Positions 51,814 to 61,407 of a stretch of DNA of 64,000 nt are shown here, piece after piece (the first letter of the stretch is position 1; every line of letters starts with the position of its first letter). Both the position numbers and the translations under genes were made by a program. The DNA comes from Haploplasma modicum ATCC 29102 (lineage in GTDB: Bacteria > Bacillota_I > Bacilli_A > Acholeplasmatales > Acholeplasmataceae), in assembly GCF_000687835.1 (NCBI RefSeq), contig NZ_JHYB01000002.1, positions 62,001 to 126,000 of the forward strand, in the 5' to 3' direction. The notes under the pieces were generated by a model. That model was not told where the DNA came from and did not search any database. It saw nothing but the letters and a program-made list of their open reading frames with translations.

Positions 51814-53119
51814 CAATCTTAAAAATTGGATTAAAGTTGGACTTGATAAAGGTTTGTCTGATATACAAATTAAATTAGTTAAGTCAAATAGCCTAAATTT
51901 ATCAGTATATGAAGGTGAAGTTGAAAAAAATGAAATTAGTTATCAAACTATCGCTTTAGTTAAAGGTATTTATAATGGTAAGGCAGTTAATGCAAAATTA
52001 GAAGATTTAAGTTTGGAAAATTTTTCTCATGTAATTGATAGATTAATTGATAATGCAAAAAATATTACTGCAAATGAGCCAGCATTAATTTTTGAAGGTT
52101 CAGAAAAATATGAAGAAGTAGTTAATAAAGAATTTGACTTCTCATTAATTAAACCAGAAGAAAAAGTTTCAATGTTATTAGAAATTGAAAAAGGAATAAA
52201 AGCTAATGAGTTTTGTACAAAAGTAGATACTGTTTACTATGGTGAAAATACTAGTGAAACAACAATTGTTAACTCAAAAGGCTTAAATCTTTTTAGATCA
52301 AGTAAATTTTTACAAATTTATGCAAGTGCAGTTTATGAAAAAGACGGTCAAGTTAAAACTGGTCTTTCATACAAGATTTTAAATGATAATAATGATTTAA
52401 ATATAAAAGATTTAATTGATGAAAACATTAAACTAGGAACAGGCCAATTAGGTGCTAAATCAATTAAGTCAGGTAAATATCCAGTTGTCTTTTCAAATGA
52501 AGAATTTGGTAACATTTTAAGTGTTTTTGAAGGTATTTTCACCGGAGAAGCAGCATTTAGAAATCTTACTAAGTTAATTGGTAAAGAAAACACAAAAATT
52601 GGATCAAGTAAAGTAAACTTAGTAGATAACCCATTCCATGATAAGGCATTGTTTAAAGTTTCATTTGATGATGAAGGAGTTGCATGTAGTAAGAGATATT
52701 GGATTGAAAATGGAGTGTTTAAAGGTTTTGTTCATAACTTAAAAACTGCAGCAATCTTTAGTACAGCACCAACCGGTAATGGTTTTGGTGGAATATCTGC
52801 AGCAAATTTAGTGCTTGAAAGTGAAGATATAAGTCTTGATGAAGTATTTAAGACAATTAATGAAGGTATTTATATTACAGATTTAGTTGGTCTACATGCA
52901 ATATCAGAAACTGTTTCTGGAAACTTTAGTTTAGAAGCATCTGGATTTGTTATTAAAGATGGAAAAATAGAAAGACCAGTTGATTCAATTGTTGTTTCAG
53001 GTAATTTCTTTGAATTATTAAATAACTTAGAGTATGTTGCAAATGACTTTAAGTTTGGTTTATCAGGAATTGGAACTGGTTCTGTGAAAATTAAAGAATT
53101 AACAATCGCTGGAGAATAA
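51806..53119 (+). CDS. tldE: TldE/PmbA-type protease subunit
   Basis: 437 residues, same fold as TldD but without HExxxH, as expected for the TldE partner. Shared patterns: GNGFGGISAANLVLE, NLKTAAIFSTAPTGN and GIGTGSVKIKELTIAGE at the end. Its ATG overlaps tldD by 8 bp with AGGAGG upstream. A terminator follows. Confidence 0.86.
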   Translation: MNNNLKNWIKVGLDKGLSDIQIKLVKSNSLNLSVYEGEVEKNEISYQTIALVKGIYNGKAVNAKLEDLSLENFSHVIDRLIDNAKNITANEPALIFEGSEKYEEVVNKEFDFSLIKPEEKVSMLLEIEKGIKANEFCTKVDTVYYGENTSETTIVNSKGLNLFRSSKFLQIYASAVYEKDGQVKTGLSYKILNDNNDLNIKDLIDENIKLGTGQLGAKSIKSGKYPVVFSNEEFGNILSVFEGIFTGEAAFRNLTKLIGKENTKIGSSKVNLVDNPFHDKALFKVSFDDEGVACSKRYWIENGVFKGFVHNLKTAAIFSTAPTGNGFGGISAANLVLESEDISLDEVFKTINEGIYITDLVGLHAISETVSGNFSLEASGFVIKDGKIERPVDSIVVSGNFFELLNNLEYVANDFKFGLSGIGTGSVKIKELTIAGE

Positions 53120-53148
53120 GATGAATTTGATTCATCTTTTTTTCTTTT
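53118..53148 (+). terminator. Terminator after tldE
   Basis: AAGATGAAT, 3-base loop, ATTCATCTT and a T run. Confidence 0.85.
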
Positions 53149-53176
53149 AGGCAATTAAAATATATTTTGCTATAAT
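53148..53176 (+). promoter_or_regulatory. Promoter of the mgtE pair
   Basis: TTAGGC, 17-bp spacer, TATAAT with TGC extended -10, 21 bp before the ATG. No magnesium riboswitch fits in the short leader. Confidence 0.5.
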
Positions 53177-53196
53177 AGATTGAAGGATGTGATATT

Positions 53197-54507
53197 ATGT
53201 TAGAACAATTAATTAGTGATAAAAAATACCAAGAAGCATATTTGAAGCTTATTTTATTACACCCTCATGACCAGGCAAAGTTTATTGCCAGTCTTGATGA
53301 TGAAGATAAAAAGCAAATTTTAGAATTTTATGATGATAATGAATTATCTAAGATAATGTCTTATTTAGATGAGGACTTTGCGGTTAGGTTACTTACAAAA
53401 TTTGATATTGATAAACAAATTAGTATTATTAAAGAAATGGATATTGATGATGCTGTAAGACTAATTGATGAATTACCTGATTTAGAACAAAAAGAAATTT
53501 TAAATGTTGTTGATGATCAAAACTCACTTGAAAAGTTATTAGATTATGATGTTTTAGAAATAGGATTCTTAATGACTTCTAAGTTTGTTAAAATTGATTC
53601 AACTCTTAATGTAAAAGAAGCAATGAAAATATTAATTGAACAAGCACCAGAAGTAGAATCTATTGGTACGATTTTTGTTGTAAATAATAATAAATATTTA
53701 GGGACTCTTTCACTAAACCAATTAATTAAAGCAAAAGGTAATGTTTTAATTAATGATTTATATAAAGAGACTCCATTTGTTTTTGATAATGATGATATTG
53801 AATATTCAATTAATCAGATGCGTGAATATAATCTCTATGAAATTGCTGTTTGTAATGAATATGATAACTTAGTTGGGATTGTAACATTGGATGATGCGAT
53901 TGAAGAATTTGAGAGATTAAGTAAAGAAAATTTTGCGAGACTTTCAGCAATTAAAGAATTTAAGGAAAAAAATATCTTTAAAGCAGCACTCCACCGTCTT
54001 CCATGGTTAATCATTTTACTATTAACATCGATTCCAATTGCTTTATCTGCCGCTAGATTTGAAGAAATCATTCTTGCAGTAAGCTTACTTGCTTTATTCC
54101 AGCCACTAATTTTAGATGCATCTGGTGACGTTGCAACACAAACACTAGCAGTTACACTTAGAGATTTAAGTTATAACAATAAGGCTAATTTTAAAGAGGG
54201 ATTTAAAGAAGTAGTATCAGGAATGTTAAGTGGTTTTATTCTTGCTCTTGCTGCAAGTATAATTACTTATTTTTTAGCAATATCATTTAAAATGGAAGAA
54301 CCAATGATGGTTTCTTTACTAATTGCTTTATCACTTTTTATTACAATTACGCTTGGACCAATTGTTGGCTTTATAATTCCAGTATTTTTAAATAAAATAA
54401 AAATAGATCCAGCTGTTGCATCAGGTCCATTTATCACAACTATTGTTGACCTTTCTAGTTTATTTATCTATTTTGGGTTAGCAACTTTAATGTTAGGAGG
54501 ATTATAA
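53197..54507 (+). CDS. mgtE: Magnesium transporter MgtE, copy 1
   Basis: 436 residues: N-terminal superhelical domain (about 1-120), CBS pair (about 125-245) and five membrane helices with LFQPLILDASGDVATQTLAV and KIDPAVASGPFITTIVD. Mg2+ closes the channel through the cytosolic part in the family. AAGGATGTG precedes the ATG. Followed after one base by a second mgtE. Confidence 0.9.
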   Translation: MLEQLISDKKYQEAYLKLILLHPHDQAKFIASLDDEDKKQILEFYDDNELSKIMSYLDEDFAVRLLTKFDIDKQISIIKEMDIDDAVRLIDELPDLEQKEILNVVDDQNSLEKLLDYDVLEIGFLMTSKFVKIDSTLNVKEAMKILIEQAPEVESIGTIFVVNNNKYLGTLSLNQLIKAKGNVLINDLYKETPFVFDNDDIEYSINQMREYNLYEIAVCNEYDNLVGIVTLDDAIEEFERLSKENFARLSAIKEFKEKNIFKAALHRLPWLIILLLTSIPIALSAARFEEIILAVSLLALFQPLILDASGDVATQTLAVTLRDLSYNNKANFKEGFKEVVSGMLSGFILALAASIITYFLAISFKMEEPMMVSLLIALSLFITITLGPIVGFIIPVFLNKIKIDPAVASGPFITTIVDLSSLFIYFGLATLMLGGL

Positions 54508-54508
54508 G

Positions 54509-55843
54509 ATGAATTTTAACAGACCAAAAAGTCAAATCTTAAAAGATATTAATAAAATGCATACAGTTGACATTGTAAAATTATATAATGAAGAATCAGC
54601 AGAAAATAAGTTAATTTTAATTGAAATTATGCCATACCGTATTTTAAAAAATATCTTTTTAGAATTAGAAGATGATGATATTTTAAGTTTCTTTAATCAA
54701 CTTGATGATGTAAGAAAAAGAGTGTTATTAAATGAACTTGATAAGTTTGAATTAAAAAGAATTTATGTTGAACTAGATGATGTAGATAAAGAACACTTAA
54801 ATGCATTTTTAGTAAACGATCGTATTTTAGAAATTGAAACATTATTAAAACTAGATGAAACAAAAGCAGTCTCAATTATGCACAGTGACTTCATTAAAAT
54901 TAATATTAATTTAAATGTCGCTGCAGCAATGAGACAGTTAATCGATGAAGTAGATGAGCAAGACGTTATTGATAATTTATTTGTTGTTGATGATAATGAA
55001 GTTTTAATTGGTAAAATAAGTTTAAAGAAATTAATTATTGCAAGAAAAAACGAACAAATAAAAGACTTAGTAATAAAAAATTATGTATCCCTACATAAAG
55101 ATGATAAATTATCACTTGCGATTACTAAAATTAGTAATTATGACTTAAAATTAATACCAATTATTGATGACAATAATGTTTTACTTGGTGTAGTCAGTGC
55201 GGATGATATCTTAGATGAAATTGCATTTGATTATGAAGAAAATGTGCAAAAGTTTGTGGCGGTTGGGGACTTTAAAGAAGAAAGTAGTCCAATTAAACGT
55301 TCAATGCAACGTATACCTTGGTTACTTGCTTCAATTGTCTTAAACTTAGTAATTGCCTTATTTCTATCAATTTTTTCAAACACACTAGAATTAGTAACAG
55401 CACTTGTTTTATTCCAACCTTTAATTTTAGGGATGGCTGGAAATATCGGAACACAATCAATCGCTGTTACCATTTTAAAATTAGACAAGGAAGAAAATTC
55501 TGATAATAAAAAACATATTTTTAAAGAAATAGCAATTGGTTTAATTAATGGTTTGATTATAGCAAGCCTTGGTTTTGTTCTTAGTTTCTTTGTTTTAAGT
55601 CTTGATATTTTCTTAGTTGACAGTGTATTTTTACTTAGTTTAACCGTTGGCTTATCATTATTTTTCTCAATGGTTTTAGCAAACTTATTTGGTGTTTTAA
55701 TCCCAATTATTTTAGTTAAATTAAAAATTGATCCAGCAGCAGCAAGTGGACCAGTAATTAGTACAATAAATGACTTAGTAGCACTATTTATTTATTTTGG
55801 TTTTGCAACATTAATAATACTACCAATGATAAATGTGGTATAA
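54509..55843 (+). CDS. mgtE: Magnesium transporter MgtE, copy 2
   Basis: 444 residues with the same order of domains as copy 1 and the motifs LFQPLILGMAGNIGTQS and KIDPAAASGPVISTIND. The two proteins are clearly diverged, so the duplication is old; MgtE works as a homodimer in the family, and a heterodimer here is possible. AGGAGG precedes the ATG. Confidence 0.9.
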   Translation: MNFNRPKSQILKDINKMHTVDIVKLYNEESAENKLILIEIMPYRILKNIFLELEDDDILSFFNQLDDVRKRVLLNELDKFELKRIYVELDDVDKEHLNAFLVNDRILEIETLLKLDETKAVSIMHSDFIKININLNVAAAMRQLIDEVDEQDVIDNLFVVDDNEVLIGKISLKKLIIARKNEQIKDLVIKNYVSLHKDDKLSLAITKISNYDLKLIPIIDDNNVLLGVVSADDILDEIAFDYEENVQKFVAVGDFKEESSPIKRSMQRIPWLLASIVLNLVIALFLSIFSNTLELVTALVLFQPLILGMAGNIGTQSIAVTILKLDKEENSDNKKHIFKEIAIGLINGLIIASLGFVLSFFVLSLDIFLVDSVFLLSLTVGLSLFFSMVLANLFGVLIPIILVKLKIDPAAASGPVISTINDLVALFIYFGFATLIILPMINVV

Positions 55844-55864
55844 TATTAATGAATAAATTTGGTG

Positions 55865-56857
55865 GTGATTCATATCGAAGTACAAACGAATGGTAAGCTT
55901 TTTCTAACTGGTGAATACAACATTTTAGAAAAAAAAGGTGTATCAATTATTTATAGCGTTTCAAAAAGAATGATATTTAATATTGAAGAATCTTTAAAAT
56001 ATACTTATAAGACAAGAAATCTTATAAGTTATTTTGATATAGTAGAAGATGAAATTGTCTTTGAAAAAGATAATTCAAATATAATTTTAAAAGAAGCAAT
56101 TAAAAATGCTTTATTATATGTAAAAAGTATGAATATAAACTTAGTACCATTTAGCTTAGAGATAAAGACAGAACTAGAAGACAAAAACGGAAACAAGTTT
56201 GGTTTTGGTTCAAGTTCAGCAATTATTATTGGCGTTATAAAGTCGATACTTAAGTTTTATAAAATAGAGTTTGATGAGTTTTTATTATTTAAACTAGGAG
56301 TACTTACACAATATGATGCAAATAAAATTACATCAGGTGGTGATCTTGCCTCTGCTTGTTTTGGTAAAATGGTCTTTTACAAAAGATATAATAAAAAATG
56401 GTTAGAAAAAAATAGAAATAATCCAAGTCTACTAAATAAGAAATGGAAGGATTTAAAAATATTTGAAATAAAAACCGATTTAAAATTTAAGGCAATTTGG
56501 ACTGGTAAAAGTTATAAAACTAAAAATTTAGAATACAAAATTACCAAAAAAGAGTATAAGAGAGCTAAAAAAATTGTTAAAAATACTTATCAAAACTTAA
56601 TTACAAATAATTACTTAGAACTTAAAGAAAATTTAAAAAATTATCAAAGATGGTTAGAAAATATTTTAAAAGTTGATTTATTAAATACGGTAGAATTAAA
56701 AAAAATTATTGAAATAACAAATAAATATTCACTTGGTGCTAAAATTAGTGGCGCTGGCGGTGGAGATAGTGTAATATTATTATATCCAGAAGGTTTTAAT
56801 TTTTATCACATGGAAAAAGAATTATTAGATAACAATTTATATTTAATGGATATTTGA
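55865..56857 (+). CDS. Phosphomevalonate kinase
   Basis: GHMP kinase of about 330 residues. Motif 1 GKLFLTGEYNILE, motif 2 FGFGSSSAIIIG (ATP-binding), and motif 3 ISGAGGGDSVILL. It phosphorylates mevalonate 5-phosphate; fni follows, so this is the mevalonate isoprenoid pathway. The start is uncertain: TTG/GTG/GTG at 55859-55867 lie in a row within GGTGGTGATT, and no ATG is near. The mevalonate kinase and decarboxylase genes are not in the window. Confidence 0.82.
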   Translation: MIHIEVQTNGKLFLTGEYNILEKKGVSIIYSVSKRMIFNIEESLKYTYKTRNLISYFDIVEDEIVFEKDNSNIILKEAIKNALLYVKSMNINLVPFSLEIKTELEDKNGNKFGFGSSSAIIIGVIKSILKFYKIEFDEFLLFKLGVLTQYDANKITSGGDLASACFGKMVFYKRYNKKWLEKNRNNPSLLNKKWKDLKIFEIKTDLKFKAIWTGKSYKTKNLEYKITKKEYKRAKKIVKNTYQNLITNNYLELKENLKNYQRWLENILKVDLLNTVELKKIIEITNKYSLGAKISGAGGGDSVILLYPEGFNFYHMEKELLDNNLYLMDI

Positions 56858-56866
56858 GGTAAGAAA

Positions 56867-57796
56867 ATGAAAATTAGTAAAAGAAAAGATGAACATGTAA
56901 AATATGCAAAATTAAATAAAGTGGGAGAAAATGATTTTGATTTAATTAATCTAGAACATAATAGTCTTCCAAATATAAGTATGGATCAAGTAAATCTTAA
57001 AACTAATTTTCTAGGTTTTGAAATAGATTATCCGTTTTATATTAATGCAATGACTGGTGGATCTAGAAAAACAAAAAAGATTAATGAAAAACTAGCACTT
57101 TATGCAAAAGAGTTTAATATTCCATTAATTCTAGGTTCAAGTAGTGCTTTTTTGAAAGATGAAACGCTACTTGATACATATCTAGTAGCAAGACAAATTA
57201 ATAAAGATGGAATAATTGTTGCTAATGTGTCAGCTAATGCTACTTTAGATGATGCAAAACTGGCAGTTAAAATGATTAATGCCGATGCTTTATCTATTCA
57301 TATTAATGTTATACAAGAACTTGTTATGAAAGAAGGAGACAGAGATTTTACCAAGTGGACTTCAAACATTAAAGACATTGTAAATAACATTAAAGTTCCA
57401 GTCATCGTTAAAGAAGTAGGTTTTGGGATGAGTAAAAAAACTATTACCACTTTAGAAAATCTTGGTGTTAAATATATTGATGTAAGTGGTAAGGGTGGAA
57501 CAAACTTTGCATTTATTGAAAGAGTTCGTAGTAAGAGTCAAAATATGATCTTTGAAAATGTGGGAATATCGACTGTAAAATCACTAGAAAATGCAAAGGA
57601 TTCTAAATCAACAATTTTTGCATCTGGTGGAATTAGAAATGCATTAGATATTTATAAAGCACTAATGCTTGGCGCTAGTGCAGTTGGACTTAGCAAATAT
57701 TTTTTAAATTTAACTAAATACAAAGATGAAGTAGCATTTATGAAAATAAATAATTTAATTAATGATTTGAAAAAGTGTTTTGTAATTTATAAATAA
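56867..57796 (+). CDS. fni: Isopentenyl-diphosphate isomerase, type 2 (FMN)
   Basis: 309 residues. FMN-dependent isomerase: RKDEHVKYA at the start, INAMTGGS, LGSSSAFLKD, VIVKEVGFGMS, DVSGKGGTNF and FASGGIRNALDIYKAL. Interconverts IPP and DMAPP. It follows the phosphomevalonate kinase by 9 bp with GAGG before the ATG. Confidence 0.92.
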   Translation: MKISKRKDEHVKYAKLNKVGENDFDLINLEHNSLPNISMDQVNLKTNFLGFEIDYPFYINAMTGGSRKTKKINEKLALYAKEFNIPLILGSSSAFLKDETLLDTYLVARQINKDGIIVANVSANATLDDAKLAVKMINADALSIHINVIQELVMKEGDRDFTKWTSNIKDIVNNIKVPVIVKEVGFGMSKKTITTLENLGVKYIDVSGKGGTNFAFIERVRSKSQNMIFENVGISTVKSLENAKDSKSTIFASGGIRNALDIYKALMLGASAVGLSKYFLNLTKYKDEVAFMKINNLINDLKKCFVIYK

Positions 57797-57809
57797 GGGG
57801 GTAAATTTT

Positions 57810-59330
57810 ATGGATGAAATTATTAAAGAATATAAAGAACATCGAAAAAAAATAATAGCCTTTCGTTATGTGGACTGGTTGATTAACTGGGATCAAAAAA
57901 CGCAAGCACCAAAGAAATCAGGTAAATTTAGAGCAGAGCAAGTTGAAGTATTATCAGAGATGTACTTTGATTTAAGAAAAGATAGTAAGTTTTTAAGTAA
58001 TATTGATTATCTAAAAGAAAACTTAAATAAAATAAACGATGAAGATTTAAAAAAAGATATTTTAAAAATTGATAAAGAACTAAGAGTAATTAGAAGTGTA
58101 CCAATAAATGAGTATATTGATTATCAAGTAGTTCTTGCTGAGAGTACAAAAGTTTGGCAAGAAGCAAGAGATCAAAATGATTTTGAAATCTTTGTTCCGG
58201 CACTAGAAAAAATTGTCGATTACCACAAAAGAAGAATTAAATATATTGGTTCATCCGATTTATAAGGCTATGATGTTTTATTAGATGAGTATGAAGAAGG
58301 TAAAGATACAAAGTTTTATGATGATTTCTTTAATAATTTAAAAGAGGAGTTAGTACCTTTTGTTGCTTTAATAACTAAGGGCAAGAAAACTAATTATAAT
58401 CGTAAACTTACAACAAGAGAATATCCTATTTATAAACAAAAAGAAATATCTAAATATTTTATTGACCAATTTGCTTTTGATTTAAAAAGAGGAGCAATTA
58501 GAGATACAGTTCACCCCTTTACTTCTGGAATATCAAGTACAGATATTAGAATAACTGTTGACTATGAAATTAATAATTTTACAACGAGTATTACTAGCAT
58601 AATGCATGAAATGGGTCATGCGATTTATGATCAAAACAATGATCCGAAATATAATGGGACATTCTTATTTGGTAGTCCAACTTATGGACTCCACGAGGCT
58701 CAAGCAAGATTTTATGAAAATATGATAGGAAGATCATTTGCTTTTTGGAAAAGACATTATCCAAAATTAGAAGAAGTATTTCCTAAACAATTAGCAGGAA
58801 TTAATTCACTTGAATATTACCGTTTTATCAATCATGCAAAAAGATCAAAAATTAGAACTGAAGCTGATGAGTTAACTTATCCACTCCATATTATGGTTAG
58901 ATATGAAATTGAAAAAGAATTATTTGAAGATAAATTAAAAGTTAGAGATATTCCTAAAAGATGGCGTACACTAATGGCTAATTATGTTGGAGTAAGACCA
59001 AAAGATGATTTAGAAGGACCACTTCAAGATATTCACTGGGCACTTGGATCATTTGGTTATTTTCCAGTCTACGCACTAGCTAATGCTTATGCGGTTCAAA
59101 TATATAATGCAATGAATCGTGATTTAAATGTTGAAAGTGTTATTGAAAATGAAAATATTTATTTAATTAATGACTGGTTAAAAGTTAAAATCAACCGTTT
59201 TGGTGCATCAAAGACTGCAGAAGAATTACTAATTGAAGCAACCGGTGAGGCCTTTAATCCTAAGTATTATATTGATTATTTAAAAAACAAATTTACCATG
59301 TTAAAAAATTTAGAAGAATTAAAAAAATAA
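57810..59330 (+). pseudogene. M32 metallocarboxypeptidase broken by an in-frame stop
   Basis: The reading frame runs through from 57810 to 59330 with one TAA at 58263-58265 (codon 152). Before it, the N-terminus has VDWLINWDQKTQAPKKSG, typical of M32 (YpwA-like). After it, the frame continues GYDVLLDEYEEG, DTVHPFTSG, and HEMGHAIYDQN (His 266, His 270). Family members have an aromatic residue at the stop position, so a single change TAT/TAC to TAA would explain it. Total 506 codons, normal for M32. Inactivation, readthrough and a sequencing error are all possible. Confidence 0.85.
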
Positions 59331-59349
59331 AATCCCGTTTGGGATTTTT
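59329..59349. terminator. Terminator after the carboxypeptidase
   Basis: AAAATCCC, 4-base loop, GGGATTTTT. Symmetric, so it may serve the convergent hydrolase gene. Confidence 0.8.
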
Positions 59350-59947
59350 ACTTTTTAATAAACGGATTGTTTGTAATCTCATGTTTTATTGTTGTAGGTC
59401 TACCATGTCCTGAATAAACGATTGTATTTAAAGGAAGATTATAGATATTTTTAACTGACAATTCAAGCTCTCTAAAACTTCCACCATATAAGTCAGTTCT
59501 TCCCACACTCTCATAAAATAAGAGATCTCCTGAGAATAAGATATCATTAGCATAAAGTGAAATACTTCCTAAGGAGTGTCCTGGTGTTTTAATAATCTTA
59601 AAAGTAGTTCCTAAAATGTCAATTTCTAATTTATCATTTAAATCGACATCAATTTTTGGTAAATACTTAGTAAAAGGATTATTATGATAAAAGTAGTGAT
59701 CTAGACTAGATGCATATACTAACACATTAGGATTACGCTTCAAAAGCTCCTCTAAACCAGTCCAGTGGTCATAATGACCATGGGTTAGAATAATTTTATC
59801 TAAGACTAATTTATGCTCTTCTAAGTAGTTATATAACTTATTATCATTAAATCCGGGATCTATTACGACACATTTATTATCTTTTATTAAAATATAAGCA
59901 TTTGAACTCATATACTCATTTGCTAAAACTTGTTTTACTATTTTCAT
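59348..59947 (-). CDS. MBL-fold hydrolase (glyoxalase II-like)
   Basis: 199 residues. Metal motif THGHYDHWTG (HxHxDH), TPGHSLGSISLY, and FSGDLLFYESVGRTDL, the set of small glyoxalase II-like proteins. Acts on thioesters or related substrates in the cytosol. ATG on the - strand ending at 59947 follows AGGTGATAAA. The 180 bp to its right hold no gene that I can support. Confidence 0.85.
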   Translation of the reverse strand: MKIVKQVLANEYMSSNAYILIKDNKCVVIDPGFNDNKLYNYLEEHKLVLDKIILTHGHYDHWTGLEELLKRNPNVLVYASSLDHYFYHNNPFTKYLPKIDVDLNDKLEIDILGTTFKIIKTPGHSLGSISLYANDILFSGDLLFYESVGRTDLYGGSFRELELSVKNIYNLPLNTIVYSGHGRPTTIKHEITNNPFIKK

Positions 59948-60131
59948 TTTTATCACCTAAATTATTATAACATATTCTTGTTTATATAAAAAAGGTTAGT
60001 TATTTATAATTATTATGATTTGTATTGACTAATAGATAATCAAAGATTAAAATAAAAATAGTAATTAATAAATAGATTCTAGAAATAGAATTTCACATAT
60101 GAAAATTAAATACTAGGAAGAGGAATTTTTT

Positions 60132-60452
60132 ATGTTTGTCGTAGAAAGAACGGTAAAACTTGAAAAAGGATTTATCGATATACACAAAGAAAAGATGAAT
60201 GAGTATTCTCCTATTTTTAAATCACCCGGATTTGTTAAAAGAGAGGTATTAATAAGTACTACTAATAAGGAATTTGATTTAATTAAAACATTAGTATACT
60301 TTAACGATAAGAAAGCTTATTATGTTTGGGAGGGAAGTTCTGAGCATATTAAGATGCATAAAGAAAAGAAAGAAAATCCTGTAAAACCAGTAGGAGTAAT
60401 TTCTGTTGAACGAAATTACTACGAACATTTTATAACTAATATGCATGAATAA
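60132..60452 (+). CDS. IsdG/HmoA-type antibiotic-biosynthesis-monooxygenase-fold protein
   Basis: 106 residues. Strand-helix pattern of the ABM fold: VERTVKLEKGFIDIHKEK, SPGFVKREVL, and YYVWEGSSEHIKMHKEK with a Trp and His as in the haem-degrading monooxygenases IsdG and HmoA. Overlaps the iron permease gene by 8 bp, so a haem-iron release role fits. The key Asn of IsdG is not sure. GAAGAGGAA precedes the ATG. Confidence 0.6.
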   Translation: MFVVERTVKLEKGFIDIHKEKMNEYSPIFKSPGFVKREVLISTTNKEFDLIKTLVYFNDKKAYYVWEGSSEHIKMHKEKKENPVKPVGVISVERNYYEHFITNMHE

Positions 60453-61407
60453 AAAAAGATTTATTTTAAGTCTACTTTTTATTGTTTTTGTTATTGCTTC
60501 ACTACTAATTGGTGTTAGTTCAGAACTAACCCTTAAGAGTTTGTTGTCGGGAAACAAAGAAGCATATAATGTTTTATTTAGAAGTAGAATGCCAAGAACA
60601 CTAGCAATTATACTTAGTGCTTCAAGTCTAAGTATTGCCGGTTTAATTATGCAATCATTAAGCAGAAATAAGTTCATCTCACCACAGACAGCTGGAACAA
60701 ACGATGCAGCTGCTTTTGGTGTTTTAATCTCTTTTATATTTCTTGGTAGTATTCCAAGTTATTATCGCTTAATATTTAGTTTCGTTTTTGCATTAATTTC
60801 CTCATTACTTTTTATTTTCATATTAAATAAAATAAAGTTTAAAAATATTATTTATGTTCCTTTAATTGGATTAATGTATGGCGGATTATTAAGTGCAGTT
60901 ACTAGACTAATTGCTTATGAAACAAATACGCTTCAACTATTATCATCATTAAATTTGGGAACCTTTTCCCATATAAATGTCTTAAATGGTAGTATGTTAT
61001 TAATTTTAGTACCAGTCTTACTTATTGCGATAATTTTTGCTGAAGGGTTTAATGTTGCATCCCTAGGTGAAGAATTTGCAACTAATCTTGGTGTAAACTA
61101 TAAAAAAGTTTTATTTTTAGGCCTAATCGTAACATCATTAATTGCAGCAAGTACATATTTAGTAGTTGGACCACTTCCTTTTTTAGGACTAATTATTCCT
61201 AATATTGTTTCAATGTATTATGGTGATAATTTAAAGAAAAACATTATAGATATTGCATTACTAGGTTCAATCTTTGTTTTAGCTAATGATATTATAAGTA
61301 GATTAGTAATTTTCCCATTTGAGTTATCAGTTGGTTTTACTATGGGAATAACAGGAGCGATAATCTTTATTTTATTAATATTTAAGCAGGTGAAAAATAA
61401 TGACTAA
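60445..61407 (+). CDS. Iron-siderophore/haem ABC transporter permease (FecCD type) 1
   Basis: 320 residues with about eight to nine membrane helices and the FecCD patterns SRMPRTLAIILSA, TNDAAAFG and GPLPFLGLIIPNIV. Imports ferric chelate or haem with the second permease. Overlaps its neighbours by 8 bp on both sides. The order permease-permease-ATPase-binding protein is that of yclNOPQ of Bacillus. Confidence 0.87.
   Translation: MNKKRFILSLLFIVFVIASLLIGVSSELTLKSLLSGNKEAYNVLFRSRMPRTLAIILSASSLSIAGLIMQSLSRNKFISPQTAGTNDAAAFGVLISFIFLGSIPSYYRLIFSFVFALISSLLFIFILNKIKFKNIIYVPLIGLMYGGLLSAVTRLIAYETNTLQLLSSLNLGTFSHINVLNGSMLLILVPVLLIAIIFAEGFNVASLGEEFATNLGVNYKKVLFLGLIVTSLIAASTYLVVGPLPFLGLIIPNIVSMYYGDNLKKNIIDIALLGSIFVLANDIISRLVIFPFELSVGFTMGITGAIIFILLIFKQVKNND

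Noticed and set aside
53197-55843. The two mgtE genes as a recent duplication or assembly error
   Set aside because: They differ over most of their length in protein sequence, so they are old paralogues.
59960-60131. Fur-type operator before the iron operon
   Set aside because: GATAAT and similar runs occur, but in such AT-rich DNA no 19-bp inverted Fur box could be aligned.
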